Assembly: GCF_000340215.1 (NCBI RefSeq)
Contig: NW_006921554.1
Location: 269,868-333,867, forward strand
From: Pseudocercospora fijiensis CIRAD86
Taxonomy: Eukaryota; Ascomycota; Dothideomycetes; Mycosphaerellales; Mycosphaerellaceae
Length of the DNA stretch: 64,000 nt
Direction: 5' to 3'
Part shown: positions 31,060 through 44,059 of the stretch, one piece after another
Numbering within the stretch: position 1 is the stretch's first letter
Layout: each line of letters starts with the position of its first letter
The notes under the pieces: model-generated
Databases searched by the model: none
What the model was told of the DNA's origin: nothing
Seen by the model: the letters and a program-made list of their open reading frames with translations, nothing else
Program-made: the position numbers and the translations under genes

Positions 31060-32190
31060 ATGGCAGCGAACAATCAGAGACGAAGGGAAGACAGTTAAGA
31101 AGGAAGGGAGGACGAATAGAAAGCACTATATACTAGGGTAGAGGAGGTGCTAAAGGCGGAAGATAGAAGAACCCCTAAGAGGGCATATAGGATAATAATC
31201 TTAGAACTCCTTAGAGGACTAAAAGCAATCTACAACTAGGCAAGCCACGTAATTATAAAGGTAGCTAATACAGTCGCAGCAAAGATTACGAAGAAACAAT
31301 AGGAGACAAGCCTAAACTACCGCACCTAGGTAGTAGTAGCTAGTTAGGAGGCGCTAAAACCCCCGAGGATAGTAGTTAGAGTCTATATTACGGACCTATA
31401 GGAGCAAAAGGAAATCTAAGGACTTATAGGGAAAGAGATTACAGAAAGAATTATAGTTAAAGAGGTAATTAGGGCTAGGAACGAAGGTAAAGGGGTAATT
31501 AAGCTGTTTATAGTATAAGAGTAGGATAAAAAGAAGCTAGAAATATAAAAAGAATAGACAACTAAGATAGGGAAAATAGCAAAGGTCTCCTAATAGCAAT
31601 TCATAATTATAGCCTATAGCATAATAAGAAGCTTTAAGGAAGAACAGGATATTAAGAGCCTATAGAGACAAAACCAAGCTATATACCTAGGCCTAAAGAT
31701 TATAAAAGTAGTATAAATTAAAAGGAAAATCGAAGAGACTAAGAAGTAGTCTTCCCTAATTATCTAGGTAGGGAGTATAGAGCAAGCTAATATAGTACTA
31801 GACTAGGGGTTGTTCTAGGACTTTAAAAGATTAGAAACAGAGATATATAGAAGCAACTATAAGATAATATAGTGCTTTAAATATCAATACTATAGACACT
31901 TAGTAGCTAAGTGTATAAAGACAACTAATACCTACTCCTATTATATAGGGGATTACTAGGTTAAAGAATGTAAAGCACATAAGGGAGAAGCAAGATGTAT
32001 ATACTGTACTAAAAGACACCCCTCTTAGGCGAAGGAATACCTAGTAAGAATATAGGTAGCTAGGAAGGCAAAGGAAGCCAGAATTAATATACTAAAAAGA
32101 TACATAACAAGCTAGGGTAGCTAGGTATAGAAGCAACCTAGCTAAGTACTATAAAAGAGGTCTAGATAAGATAATAGGTTTACATTTAGG
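31060..32190 (+). pseudogene. LINE 2 ORF1, zinc-knuckle protein
   Basis: Has the intact ATG (31060), then AANNQRRREDS. Zinc knuckle region at about 31873-32050: CFKYQYYRHLVAKCIK, KECKAHKGEARCIYCTKRH. It retains KCIK, KAHK and RCIYC where copy 1 has KYIK, KAYK and RYVYY, and has lost CFKC. RIP-type stops throughout. Role as for copy 1. Confidence 0.75.
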
Positions 32191-32348
32191 GCCTTACTAG
32201 TATAAGAGAGTTACTAGCAACTAGGGAGACTAAGATACCTTAATATTATAGGAAAGGAAGTAGGGCAGACAAAGCTTAGTTAAATGTTAGTCTAAAGTAA
32301 GGGAAGACTAAAGGAAAACTTATAGGGAAATGATATAGATAAAACCTA

Positions 32349-35300
32349 ATAAACATTACAACATTACTAAACATTATATAGTACAATATCAACAAGAGCA
32401 AAGATAAGGTATAAAGGAGCTTCCTTTAAGTACTAAACCTAAAAGAATATTATATTATTGCAATCTAAGAGCCCTAGCTTAACCTATATACAAAGAGACT
32501 AGCAACAGTTAAAGACTTAAGATACTACCTAATTATCTATAACTAGGGAGCCCTAAGGACATATATCTATATTAGTAAGGAGATAGATATAGAAACCTAG
32601 TAGGCTATACTATAGGAGGATAGGGACCTAATATTAGTTTAAGTAGAGATATCCTAAGGTATACTCTAAGTCTACTATATATACAACCTACTACTAGACT
32701 TAAGAAGTAGTACCTAACTAAAAACCCTAGAAAGACTACCTAGAGTTATCTAGGGGAACACCTACTAAATCCTACTTAGGGATTTCAACCTCTACTACCC
32801 CCTCTAAGGCTTAGACTTTACCCTAGCTTACTACTTCCTAGTAGGAAGACTAATTAATATATTAGAGAGGGAAGGAATAGAAATTGTTACCCTAAAGGGA
32901 CTAATTACTTAGGAGGCAAGAGGAAGCAGTAGTATACTAAACCTATACTTTATATTACATTAGATTAGGAATAGGATTACAAGATATAGGGTCAACTAGG
33001 AACTAGAAGAATTATTAGACTACTTCCCGGTGCAGATTAAGCTAAATATCTAAGCTAATTAGGAAAGGGAACTAGAGGAGAAGCTTAACTAGAAAGGTAC
33101 CTAATAAGGTAGGATTAGGGAAGAACTAGAAAGGGACTTAAAACTAGAGGAACTCTTAATAAAGTACCTACTAAGGCTAGAGGACATTAATAAAGCAGTA
33201 GAAGAACTAATAGGAATCCTAAAATAGGTAGCTAGAAAGCATACCCTAGCAAAGAAATATTTACTATACTAGCAACTATACTAGACTAATAAGTATATAA
33301 GGAAGGTTAAAGTAGTAAGGAAGGCTAGGAGGCAGTAGATACAAACCTATACCTAGGAAGTATAGGACAACTATAATAAAGCCTACTAGGAAAAGAAGAT
33401 CTAGATTAAGAAAGACAAGATACAAGAATAGAGATCTATAATAGAAATAATTACAAAGAAACTAGAGGAGATATAGAGGATAGCTAAATAGGTAAGGAGA
33501 CCTAAACAGGACAAGGATACGCTACTATAATTCCCGGACATTATAGACTAATAAGGACAAATACAGACTATAATAGAAGGGAAAGTAAGAGCCCTAGGCT
33601 AACACTTCTTCTATAGAAAAGTATAAGCAGACCTATTAGATATAAAGGAGAAAGAATAAGAGACTCTACTACTAGGTATACTAAGAGATACCTAAGTCAA
33701 ACCCGAAACTATTAAAAGGATCCTAAAGAAAATTCTAGGTAATAAGGCACTAGGAGAAGATAAGATCTATAACAAACTTCTAAAAGCATATAGGAAGGGG
33801 CTAGCCCTAGTACTAGCTAATATCTTTTTATAAAGCCTAGCACTAGGACACTACCTAAGACTATTTAGGAAGTCCCTAACAGTAGTGCTAAAGAAACCCT
33901 AGAAGGAAGACTATATACAGCTCAAGGCCTATAGACTAATAGCCCTACTTAATATAATAGGTAAGGTACTAGAAAAAATTGTCGCTAAAAGGCTAACAAC
34001 CTTTACCGAGGAAAGGAATATCCTTCCTAAAGGCTAGATAGGAGGAAGAAAGAAGAGGTTAATACTAACAGCTATAGAACTAATTATAGCATAGATTAAG
34101 TATATCTAGCACTATAGTCAAAACTAGGTAGCAACCCTCCTCTCTCTTAATATTTTAGGAGCCTTTAATAATATCTCTTATAAAAGGCTCCTATATATAC
34201 TTAAACAGAAAGCTATACTAAACTAAATAGTCTAATTTATCTAGTCCTTCCTATAGGAAAGATCAATATAGCTTATTCTAGGCAAATTCAAATCAGATCT
34301 AATGCTAACTAAAAAGGGAATCCCTTAAGGATTAATACTCTCCTTAATCCTCTTCCTTATCTTTATAGCAGACCTACTCCTACTCCTAGAATTAAAAAAC
34401 ACATTAGCATTAGGGTTTGTAGATAATATAAACATCCTAGCCTAGTCTAAGATAATAGAAACTAACTATAAGATCCTAGAAGAGAAGCACTAGAAGTATA
34501 AAAAATAGGTAAGGAGATATAGAGCAAAATTCGCCCTAGAAAAGTACTAGCTTATCTACTTTAGTAAGGCTAAATCAACCTATAATATAAAGCAATTAAT
34601 CACTATCTAAGGCTTTGAAACCTAACTATTAGCAGAGCTTAGGGTACTAGGGATCTAGCTAGATCTAAAACTGAATTAGGGACTATAAGTAAAGAAAGCA
34701 AAGCAGAGGGCAGATGCTAATATACAATCTATTAATAGGCTTATAGTATCTATATAGGGGGCTACATTCGAGAAAGCCAAAGTTATATATAAAGCAATTG
34801 TCAAGCTAGCAATACTATATAGAGTATAGATATAGACAGCCTAGGAGAAAACACTAAAGAGGATTAAGTAACTAGTTAGTAGGTCCTAAACCCAAAGCCT
34901 AAAGAAAATCCTAGGAGTATACAAAACTATACTAATAAGGGTAGTAGAAATGGAATTAGGGATCCCACTAGTTAAACAATACTTCAAGGGACTAAGACAC
35001 TAATATACAGCAAAGACAATAGAATACCTAGCCTAATAGACTATCTAAAAGGCACTAGACAAGATAAAAGCCTAGTATATTAGGACTAGGAGGCGAGACA
35101 GACTATAAATAACTCCCTAGAAGGTCAAAGACCTAGAGCACTATAGAGTCTTAATAAGAGAAATGCTAGAGAAAGAGCTTTAGGGACTAAATACAAGGCT
35201 AAAGGAAGACAAACTAAAGAGAGAGAAACAAAGCCTAATAGAATCAATAGCTAGATACCTATAGGAGTAGGAATAGAACAAAACACAAGTCAGACTAGGA

Positions 35301-35907
35301 ACCCTAAAGGCACTAATCAAATTTAGTTAATATAACTACTAGCTCTATAAGGACCTAAATAGGGCCGAGGCAAGCCTAGCTATCCAAATCAGATCTAAAT
35401 ATATTAGACTCAGATCTTACCTGTTTAGAAGAAACGTCCTAGGAATTAAAAGTAGGGCTTGCTAATATAGCTACCAATCTTAGAACCCTAAGTATATACT
35501 ACTAGTCTGCCCTTAATAGTTAGAAGGTAGAAGTAATTAGAGACTAAAAGCAATAGAAAGGGAATACGATAAGCTAATCTAGAGCAAAGAAGACCTAAAG
35601 AGGATAGTAAAGTAGATCATTAAATAGGGATTTATATAACAATTCGTACTAGCAAGGGAAACTAAGGAGTAGATAAGAAGGAGGGAAGAAGAGGGGGAAA
35701 GAAAGGCAGGGCAGTAGGCAAGGTAGTTAGAGGGTAATAACTATAACACTAGTATACCCTAGAGGAAGGAAAACAAGGAAACGAGGAAGATCAATACTTA
35801 TAAATAGGATAGGAGGGAGGTTTTTACCAACTAAGTTGGTTTCCTACCTAAAACAATATATAGAAACAGACCTATATAGGCCGAAAGGCACTACAACAGG
35901 CAAATGA
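32349..35907 (+). pseudogene. LINE 2 ORF2, endonuclease and reverse transcriptase
   Basis: Same domains as copy 1 with the catalytic motif LGFVDNINIL. One extra base near 35835 (ACCAACTAAGTT against ACCAATAAGTT) puts the last 24 codons or so out of frame relative to copy 1; which state is ancestral cannot be told from two copies. All other disablements are RIP-type stops and replacements. Confidence 0.85.
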
Positions 35908-35936
35908 AATATCTATCTATCTATCTATCTATCTAT

Positions 35937-37030
35937 ATACTTAAATAACATTTATAGAATTAGATAAATATAAGTATAGATAGTCTTTCTATACTAGTAT
36001 TATCTTAGATAGTCTATAGATAACTAAAATTTCTCGTATCTATTAATACTATTATAGGTAAGGCAAAGTTTCCTATAGATAGGTTTTCTATAGGTAGTAT
36101 TATCTAGTTGCTATATCTAGATAATCGTATCTATAATAGATATACGTTTGTATATATATTAAGATCTTTAGAGTTGTTTTTAGTCCGGTTCGTTTCGGTA
36201 GTTTCGCTCGGTATAAAGGTTAATCTATTTCCTTAATAAATTCCGAAGCTCTTATTCGTATAGGTCGAGAGGATTGCCTATTATCGAAGTTATCCGATAG
36301 AAGATCGATTGTTATCCGGAGTTGTCGGGGGTTATAGATAGCTATAGATATATTAAAGGGTATACAATATATAGTCTAGCGGAGGTCGTAGGAAGTGTCG
36401 GATGTCGTAGTAGTAGTAAGCGAGTAGATAATAATTAAATATACTTAAACAAGAAGGATTTCTAGGTCCTCTATAATCTATTAAATAAACTAGATGCTAA
36501 GCCCTTATTAAATATTTTAGCTAACTATTCTTAAGTTATAATATATCTAAGTTCTATAGTATCGGTACTATAAGTCCTAATAGCGACAGATAGTAAAAGA
36601 GGACGAATAGAGCCTAAAAACCTAGGTTAAAGCGTAGATTGCCTATTTAGGCCTAGTGCCCCCTCTAATAGGGAATCTAACGTAATCTAACGCGAGTCTA
36701 ACAATCTAACGATTAATTAACGAATTAATTTCTAACAAGTTAATAATTAGTACTATATTTAAGGAATCTTTATTAATACGAGGGATCTAAAATTAAATAG
36801 TACTCGTACCTCTAAGAGAGAACCTCCTATAGGTTCGGTCGCCTCTAGAATAAATAATTCTAGAGATATAATTACGGAATTCAAACTAGGGACACCTAGT
36901 AGTACGCGTAGGTTAATACGCTTACTTAGAACATACTAGTACCCTAATAGCTAATATAATAACGCGACGAATGTCGCGTATTAGCTAGTAAGATAGTTTA
37001 ACTACTCTCTACTCTACGTCTACTACTATA
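35937..37030. other. Spacer, possible LTR and leader remnants
   Basis: Rich in ATAGATAG and CTATAGATA words like the flank of the Copia-type Gag fragments (19990-20330, 40830-41640), so probably decayed Copia LTR. 36660-36740 carries ATCTAACG four to five times. No coding frame is visible. Confidence 0.35.
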
Positions 37031-37039
37031 GTCTCTATA
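37031..37039. repeat. Left target-site duplication of the MULE
   Basis: GTCTCTATA, repeated at 40271-40279. Confidence 0.75.
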
Positions 37040-37089
37040 CTTCGAGGATTCCCCGAGCCCTAGCTACCCGCCCGAGCCCTAGTATATCC
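37040..37089 (+). repeat. Left terminal inverted repeat of the MULE
   Basis: Starts CTTCGAGGATTCCCCGAGCC; differs from the right end at three positions, all transitions. Confidence 0.85.
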
Positions 37090-37559
37090 TAATATTACGA
37101 GATCGGCTATTCTATCTAAAATCGCGTATAGAAGCGAGAATCGCGTCGTAGTATACCCCTCCGACCGGGCAACTACTCCTATACTACTACTAGTAGGTAT
37201 AAAGGTAAAGTTTATTAGTAAATTAGTAGTATAGCAAAATTTAAGGTATTATTAGTTGCTATCTACTTAGGTCTAAGTAGGTTACGACCTATAGCCTTAC
37301 AGCTACTAAGGCTATATATGCTAGCCTATATTAGTTACTTATTTGCTAACTAGCCTACTAGTATATATAATACTGCTACTAAGTAAACTAGTAGTACTAT
37401 TGCGATAGCACTTAGTAACAAAGTAGCCGCCCTATTAGCTATATAAGCGACTATTATTATTATTACTAGTACTAAGTAGCCTATCATTATTATTGCTTAT
37501 ATAATGTCGCCTACTAGCGGTTATAGTAAGCTTGTTACCTCGCTCGCTCTTCTTCTATC

Positions 37560-39900
37560 TATAGTCGTTATTACTTATAGGTACGAAGGTATTTAACCTC
37601 TCGGCGGAGCGGATCTAGCTTAGAAGGTAGCTCCGGTACTACTACTGCTAGAATTAAAAACTTAATATGTAGATTATAGCATTCGAAGCCGCTTAGATAG
37701 TAGGCAGAGCTATAAGTACGATTAGCCTTCTAGCAAAGGTACTATTAAGTACGATACTAGCTCTTTATATACTTATAGTAGTTAATAGTCGCTCTAAGCT
37801 AAGTAAGAGATACGCCTAGCTCTAAGGTAAAGTCTACGGTCCTTACTATCGCTATCTTATACTTCTTAGTAACTATAGTATAGTTTAAATCGTCGAGTTC
37901 TCGAGCCGTTACTATACCCTTAGTTAAATATAACGTTACTCCGCTAGTAAGAGGTTTGCGGTTGCTATATACTATCTATAGCTCTTAGAGCCGTACTGGT
38001 AGTCGATCTACCTCCTACTTTCGTACTAGTAAGAAGTCGATAAACTAGTAGACGTAGAAGTAACGTAGCAATAGTAGAGCGCGTTTTCTACTTATCTTAA
38101 TTAGCTTTATTATCTCGTATAGGTACGGATAGCTATACGTCTTCGCTAGGTAGTCGTTATAGCGGTACTATAAGTAGGAGTACGAAAAAGCCGAGTGCTT
38201 TATCTTGTTACTATTGTCGTCCGTTGTAGTATTAAGAAGGGTAATAGCACGCTCGTAGACCTTACAAACCTCGAGAAGGCAGTAGTCGCTTATAATACGA
38301 CTAATACCCGCGAAGAATGGCCCTACTAATAGCTTATAGTAGCGCTTCAGGTTGTCGGCTAACTAGACTCTACGGCGATCGTGCCCTTAGTACTACTAGT
38401 TAAGAAGCGACTCGAAGAGCGTATAAATATCGTATTAGCTGCTATAGTTAAGCTACTATTTAGTACGACCGTAGTATACTTCTATTCGAGAGGTAGCCTT
38501 CTTACTAAAGTAAAGGATTTGGTTGGTCTGGTAGTAGACGATCTTCTCTTTATATTTCTACTAATTACTATATAGATATTACTTTAACTAGAGATATATA
38601 TTATCTAGTTTGCTAACGTTGCTATTAAACTCTTCTTCTAACTAACTTCTTATAGTATATATAAACAACTATAAGAACTTACTAGTACTTAGACTATTAG
38701 TCTAAGAGCTATTAGACTTAATCTATATAAAGTTACCTCTTTCTTTAAAGATAGGCGTAAGAATATTCTACTATAGATACTAGCTATATATAGTAAAAGG
38801 CGCTTTAGGTATAACCTCTTTAATAGCGTAGATAAGCGCTTCTTCGCGATCCGTACCTATAACGTAAGGTATTAGATAACCGGCTTCTTCGAGGCCCTTC
38901 CGTAGTAACTATTATAGCTATATAAAGTCCTTCTTGTTAGGCTTCGGCCTAATAGGACTAACGCCGAGCTTAATAGTATTATTTATAGATCTAGCGGCGA
39001 CTATATCTAGGAGCTCGAGGTTATATAGATTAGTCGAATACGTAGTATCGAGAACGAGGGTATAAGGCGTATTCTTAAAGGCCGAGAGTAATATAGGGTA
39101 AAGGGAAACTATAGACTTAATTAAGCTATTATCGTTAGATTAAATATCGTAGAACATGCTACTCTTATTAAGCAAGTCGATAGTCCGCTAGGCCTAGTTA
39201 TACTCCCGTCGACTGTTAATACTACGTCCCTAGGCGAGGTTTTTAATATTATATAGCCGTAAAAGAACGCTATAGTTACGAAAGTATACTATAATCTTAG
39301 AAGTAGCTATTCGAGCTTGCTAAAGCCGGTTTAACTCGTCGAGGAACTAAGCCGTACGAGAGCGTTGTCGGTAAGTCGCTAGTACTATAATATTATTAGG
39401 TCCGTAGTTATAGTAATAGTAATCTCGATTGCTAGAGTAGCGAATTTGCTACTAACCTTCTAGTTATAGAGGGTCGATTGCAATAGCGTAGAAGTAGAAT
39501 TTATACCCTATCTTCTTCGAGTACGATTCGACTTGCCCTTATACTAAGTCCATTTATCTAGCTAACTAAAGTAGCTATATATATAGTAGTGCCTATATTT
39601 AACGCCGTTCTTGTTCTTCTTTAGTATCTGCTCCTTAAACTCGTACCCGTATTGCGCGCCAAATTTGTAGATATAGCGCTCGAGGGCCTTTTTCGAAGGG
39701 AAGTCGTCTTCTCGTAGTATTAGACCTCGAGGTCGCTCTACTAATACTACCTTCGAGAATAGCGCCTTCTACGGCCGCGGCGATACCGACGCGTACTATA
39801 GTAGATACTATAGCCCTATATACGGCGAGTCGACTAATCGACTACGCGTACGACCTCTCGGCGCTTCTTCTATTACTAATTCTACTACTACTAATTCTAC
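37560..39900 (-). pseudogene. MULE-type transposase
   Basis: Minus-strand frame with, in order: an N-terminal DNA-binding-like part with FYFYAIAIDPLQ and DYYYYNYGPNNIIVLATYRQ, DELNRL, then the catalytic core: LVLDTTYSTNLYNLELLDIVA (first catalytic Asp; MULE consensus DATYKTNRY), LGVSPIRPKPNKKDF, VIGTDREEALIYAIKEVIPKA (second Asp and the TDRE motif) followed by an LQQNI segment. This is the MULE domain as found in FAR1-like and Hop-like proteins. The C-terminal part (about 38600-37560) is charged and less conserved. Stops are RIP-type. The plus-strand open frame at 38381-38575 is antisense to it. Confidence 0.75.
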
Positions 39901-40220
39901 TACCTCCGATTCTACTACCTCCGATTCTACTCTATAGCGCCGGCGATACTATTATTAGCGATACTATCGTTAGCGAGAAAGTTATCGATATAAGCCTCGT
40001 ATAATAGAGATTTATCTATTTTCGATAGTTACTAGGCAATCTACTATAAAAGGGGGAAGAAATGCGAATTTTAGGTCTACGGTAGAATTCGAGGCGCGAC
40101 TTCCTAGGTAACGCGCTACGCGCCTATTAACAATACTAACCAAGAAAGGAAATGGCCTGTATTAGGCAGAAAGAGCACGTAATTCTATATAAAGGCGATT
40201 CTACGATAGTGCTAGCCTAG

Positions 40221-40270
40221 GGATATACTAGGGCTCGGGCGGGTAGCTAGGGCTCGGGGAATCCTTAAGG
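40221..40270 (-). repeat. Right terminal inverted repeat of the MULE
   Basis: Pairs with 37040-37089; ends CTCGGGGAATCCTTAAGG against the duplicated nonamer. Confidence 0.85.
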
Positions 40271-40350
40271 GTCTCTATACTACTACTACGACTTCCGATA
40301 CTATATACGACTTCCGAACGCCTCTATAAATCGCCCTCGAAGAGGTTATA
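40229..40350 (+). repeat. 122-bp segment duplicated at 48209-48330
   Basis: Covers 42 bp of the MULE end, the 9-bp target duplication and 71 bp of flanking DNA. It is identical base for base to 48209-48330, in the same orientation. Confidence 0.9.
40271..40279. repeat. Right target-site duplication of the MULE
   Basis: GTCTCTATA, equal to 37031-37039. Confidence 0.75.
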
Positions 40351-41884
40351 AGCCCGGGTAGCTCGTAACTACTCGGAAACCTAAGACAATAGATATCTAT
40401 AGATACAACCTCTATATATAGATACCTATATCTATCTATACCTTCGAAAAGTCTAGACAATATACGATCCTATCGACCGAACCGAACGATACGAACGATA
40501 TACGGCCGATATTATCTATCCTAAAGGCCTATATAACCTAATAGCGCTAATAAACAAGACGGTATACCGACGAATTCCTAGATTTCTAAAGGAGGCTCGT
40601 AGAACTCAAAGTCCCTACTACGCTATACCTTCGAAAGAGAGAGACCTACGGTTACCTAAAGTAAAAGGAACCCTATTAAAGGACCGCTAGGAAAAACTAG
40701 CTACATACTCTTATATTAGGTCCGAAAATTAGGGAAATAAGGGGTTAGTAGCCTCGACAAAGTACCTATAGTATCGCGCCTATCCTCCTAAGGTACTATA
40801 AGAAGCAGTATCTAAAGATCTCAGTATTTATACGTTCGCCTATATATATTATAGAGTGTCTAATATAGATATAATTATCTAGACCTCTATCTAGCTATAG
40901 ATATAGATATTATCTATATTTCTAGATTCTAGAACTAGATAATACTGCCTATGGATAATATGTCTATATACAACTTCGTCTAAGACAATACCTATAGATA
41001 CGAGTATATCTCGCCTATCTATACATTATTTAAGATAATATTAGTATAGAACCTTACTCTATACTAATATCTCTCTATCCTAATAGCTATTATCTCTAAT
41101 ATATAGCGATATAGACAATAAGATAAAGAGTATCTCTATTATCTATAGATATCTATAGAACGAGAAACATATACTTATTCCTTAGATAATCTAAGATAAT
41201 ATCTAGGCTCTAGAAGAGCGCTAAGCCGCTATTTATATTCTCTCTAAGTCGAATATATATTAAAGACACCTAGCTAAATTAGTAGTAACTATACCTAGAG
41301 AATTATCTTAGGAATCGTAGACAAGATCTCTATTTATTACATAATAATACCTAGGTAGTCTGTTTATTCTAAATAAACTAGATGATCGACGATAGTATAT
41401 TAAAGAGACTAGATATCTCAAGGTGTTATCTATATTTCTATAGATAAACTCTCTCTCTATAAGATAATATTATTTATATATAATCTTAAGAGACATCTCT
41501 ATCTAAAAAATATTATCTATAGAAGACTCTCTATCTATAAGATAATAATAACTATAGAAGATTTAAAGAAATACTTTATATCTATACTAGAACAAGTTTG
41601 AGACAGTTCTATATAAGATCTTTATAATAAGATTAACCCTAAGAGGCGGAATTTTCTATTATATATACTAGGTCTAAAAGAACACTCTATCTATTAAGAT
41701 CTAAAACTATCTTAAACAAGCAGATTTAGTTTAGATCTTTAGTATTTAAAATACCTTAAGTTTACGATCTATAAGCTACTTCTTCCCTAGAAACTATTAG
41801 ACAAATCTCGTTAAGAGCTATCTAAAGAAACCTAGACTTCGAAGACTATCTTCCCTTATTAGAAAGATAAGAACTAAGCGCTAA
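40351..41884. other. Leader or LTR remnant ahead of Copia-type Gag 2
   Basis: Dense in CTATAGATA, ATCTATCT and GATAAT words. 40430-40510 is GC-richer (CCGACCGAACCGAACGATACG-like). Position and word content suit a Copia LTR plus leader; ends cannot be fixed. The minus-strand open frame at 40275-40460 is not a gene. Confidence 0.35.
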
Positions 41885-42395
41885 GGAGTAAGAGATATAT
41901 CTCTTTACGGGAGATCTTTTACGTTTAATATACTTAAGGGATAACAAAACTATAGGTTTTAGTCTCTACGTATAGAGTCGTATTTAATAGAAAAGGGGTA
42001 TTTTAAGGCTATTTCCGACGAGAATATAGAAGACGAGACTAAAGCTAAAGCTTTCGCTATTCTACGTCTATATATAGAGGACGGACTCTTTTAAGGGTTA
42101 CTAAAAATATAAAATAAGGATAATCCGAAGGTAGCTTAGGAAACTCTTAAAGAATTATACTCCCCTAAAGGATTTAATTCTAAGTATCTATTACTTAAAG
42201 AGTTATTCTAAATAACCTTAGATTCCTCTAAGAGCGTCGAGAAATATATTAATAGTATACGCCCCTTAAAGGTCGAATTAGAGTCTAAAGGAGTTAAACT
42301 CCCTAGTTAAGTTACTATAGCTTAGACTCTTAATAATTTAAGCTCCGAATGCGAGTCTTTCGTAACTAATTTAACTAAATTATCTAGGGTTCCGT
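41885..42395 (+). pseudogene. Copia-type Gag fragment (2)
   Basis: The frame shows YFKAISDENIEDETKAKAFA, ILRLYIEDGLF, ETLKELYSPKGFNSKYLLLK, LDSSKSVEKYINSIRPLKVE, LESKGVKLPS and TLNNLSSECESFVTNLTKLS. This is the UBN2-type Gag domain of Ty1/Copia elements, including the usual length between the ETLKELY and LNNL segments. RIP-type stops only. It is cut off at about 42395 by the start of a pogo-like element, so nucleocapsid, protease, integrase and reverse transcriptase are missing. Confidence 0.75.
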
Positions 42396-42699
42396 TAGAC
42401 ACTCCCCCCCGCTAAGTGCAAGGGTTCTAGCTATACGTAAAATCGCTTTTTCTTAGTAGGCTATACGTAAAACTCGATATAGTAGTAGGCTCTAGTCCTA
42501 TATAGATATCTAGGTGTATATAGTATTAAACCGCTAGTCTAGTTGTTATATTAGCTAGTTTATCCGAGTGTGTAGTAGCTATAGGACCTTACTGTCGCTA
42601 TTTCTTATATAATCCTTAGCAGGCGCGTCTACCTTATTCTAAAGCGTATATTCCTCCTATTTCTTATATTCTACTATACGGATCGTATACAAAACTCGG

Positions 42700-43216
42700 T
42701 ATAGGGCGTAATAAGGGCAAAAACGTAAAGAGGGTGCGAGCTAAGCGGTTAACCGAGGCGGAGAGGGCAGAAAGGGTAGTAGAGTGCGTCGTTTCGAGGT
42801 ACTACGAATTAGTAGCTAAATCGGATAAGAAGGTTAGCATTCGAGCGCTCTATAAGAGTAAGAAAGCAACTCGCCTATATTCTCGTATCTACTAGCGGTT
42901 AAGAGGCCGTAGGTCGCTATTTAGCCGTCTATTAACTAACACTAAATTAGACGAGTCTTAAGAGATAGCGCTAGCGGATTATTATTAAGAGAGGGACGAA
43001 ATAGATATATTCTTACCGGTGCCGCTAATTACCGTTATAGCGATAGATATACTAGTAAGCCTACTACTAGAAGGTATATCGAAGGATACAATACCGCTAT
43101 TTAGTATAGAGTAGGCGGACCGCTTTCTAAAGCGCTATAGACTTAGTAAGGTTAAGTCTAAACCGATTAAGGTATAGCGGAAGGAAGCTTACGACCCTTC
43201 TACGATAAGGAGCTAG
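42700..43216 (+). pseudogene. Pogo/Tc5-like transposase, N-terminal part (DNA-binding domain)
   Basis: Frame with RVRAKRLTEAERAERVVECV, VSIRALYKSKKATRLYSRIY then LRGRRS, matching the first helix-turn-helix and AT-hook-like joint of pogo/CENP-B-type transposases; then LADYY (the LVDYIL-like start of the second HTH), LPVPL, FSIE-stop-ADRFLKRY and KEAYDPSTIRS. The catalytic core follows 4 kb downstream after the Harbinger-like insertion. RIP-type stops. Confidence 0.65.
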
Positions 43217-44059
43217 TCTAGCGTTTTAGTAACTGAACTCTAATAGACCGCATCGATAGATTAGGTTAGTAAGTAAATAACTAGCTTCTAGCCCCTTGCT
43301 ATAGCTAACTACTTCGAGCTAACCTCTATAGTTTAGTAGCCCTATCGTACCTACGCCGTAAGGAAGGGTAGGTATAGGTCCTTATCGATAGAATAGGTAG
43401 TAGACTAACGAGAAGTGAATACGGTTAGAAGCTTATAAGGTTAATCGCACTATAGAGTCGACTACTATGCGTCTTCTAGTCGCGTATCGATTACTAGACT
43501 ACCTATAACGACAACAACTATTAGTAATAGACCGCAATTATATACTAGCGTACTTATACGCCTTCTTTAATCTAAATAAAGGGTTGTAGAGCTTACTAGA
43601 TCCACTCTATAGTGCGTACGGAAGTATAGTACGAAGCAGTTAACCTCCGGCTTTATAGCTATCTTAATAGCAATCGTAATAATAGTTATAATAACCGTAT
43701 TCGTCGCCTAGTATTTATATGCTATATCTAGAGACTCTAGTGCTAATATAGTAGTATTATTATCCGAATACGCCGCCGTTTATACTACCGTAGTCGTCGC
43801 TATTATAGCCGCCGCGATCTAGTCTATTTCCGCTATCTAGTCCGCTCGAGAATCTACGCTTTGTCGACCTATATACGTATTTAGCTTATAGACTAACGAC
43901 CGCTTCTGTTTACTTACAATCGGCTTAGTAGCAGTCGTAACAGTCGCAACCGGCGGCTAGTCTTACTTAGTAGTTTTTATAGTTTAGTTAGTTTATTAAC
44001 TATAGCCCTTAGCAACTAGAGGCGACGGCGTAACGGTTATAGGGCTCTTAAACTGCTTC
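43217..44059. other. Left part of the Harbinger-like insertion, no clear gene
   Basis: No frame can be followed with confidence; a plus-strand stretch at 43640-43860 is Ile/Val/Ala-rich and probably fortuitous. The exact border with the pogo-like frame lies shortly after 43216 but inverted ends were not recognised. Confidence 0.35.

Larger units (their letters stand above)
31055..35936 (+). mobile_element. Tad1-like LINE, copy 2 (full length)
   Basis: Same element and orientation as copy 1, beginning AGAAAATGGCAGCGAAC and ending in ATCTATCTATC repeats. Length agrees with copy 1 to within one base up to the tail. Substitutions between them are almost all transitions, in both directions: some CA or TG sites survive only in this copy and others only in copy 1. 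A target duplication could not be identified with confidence. Confidence 0.85.
37040..40270 (-). mobile_element. Mutator-like element (MULE), complete, 3,231 bp
   Basis: Bounded by 50-bp inverted ends (37040-37089 and 40221-40270; 47 of 50 positions equal) containing GAGCCCTAGCTACCCGCCCG, and a 9-bp duplication, the usual MULE length. It encodes one transposase remnant on the minus strand. It fits fungal MULEs of the Hop type. The ends are GC-rich compared with the interior. Confidence 0.8.

Noticed and set aside
38381..38575. Plus-strand open frame inside the MULE
   Set aside because: Antisense to the MULE transposase, which shows the catalytic motifs on the minus strand.
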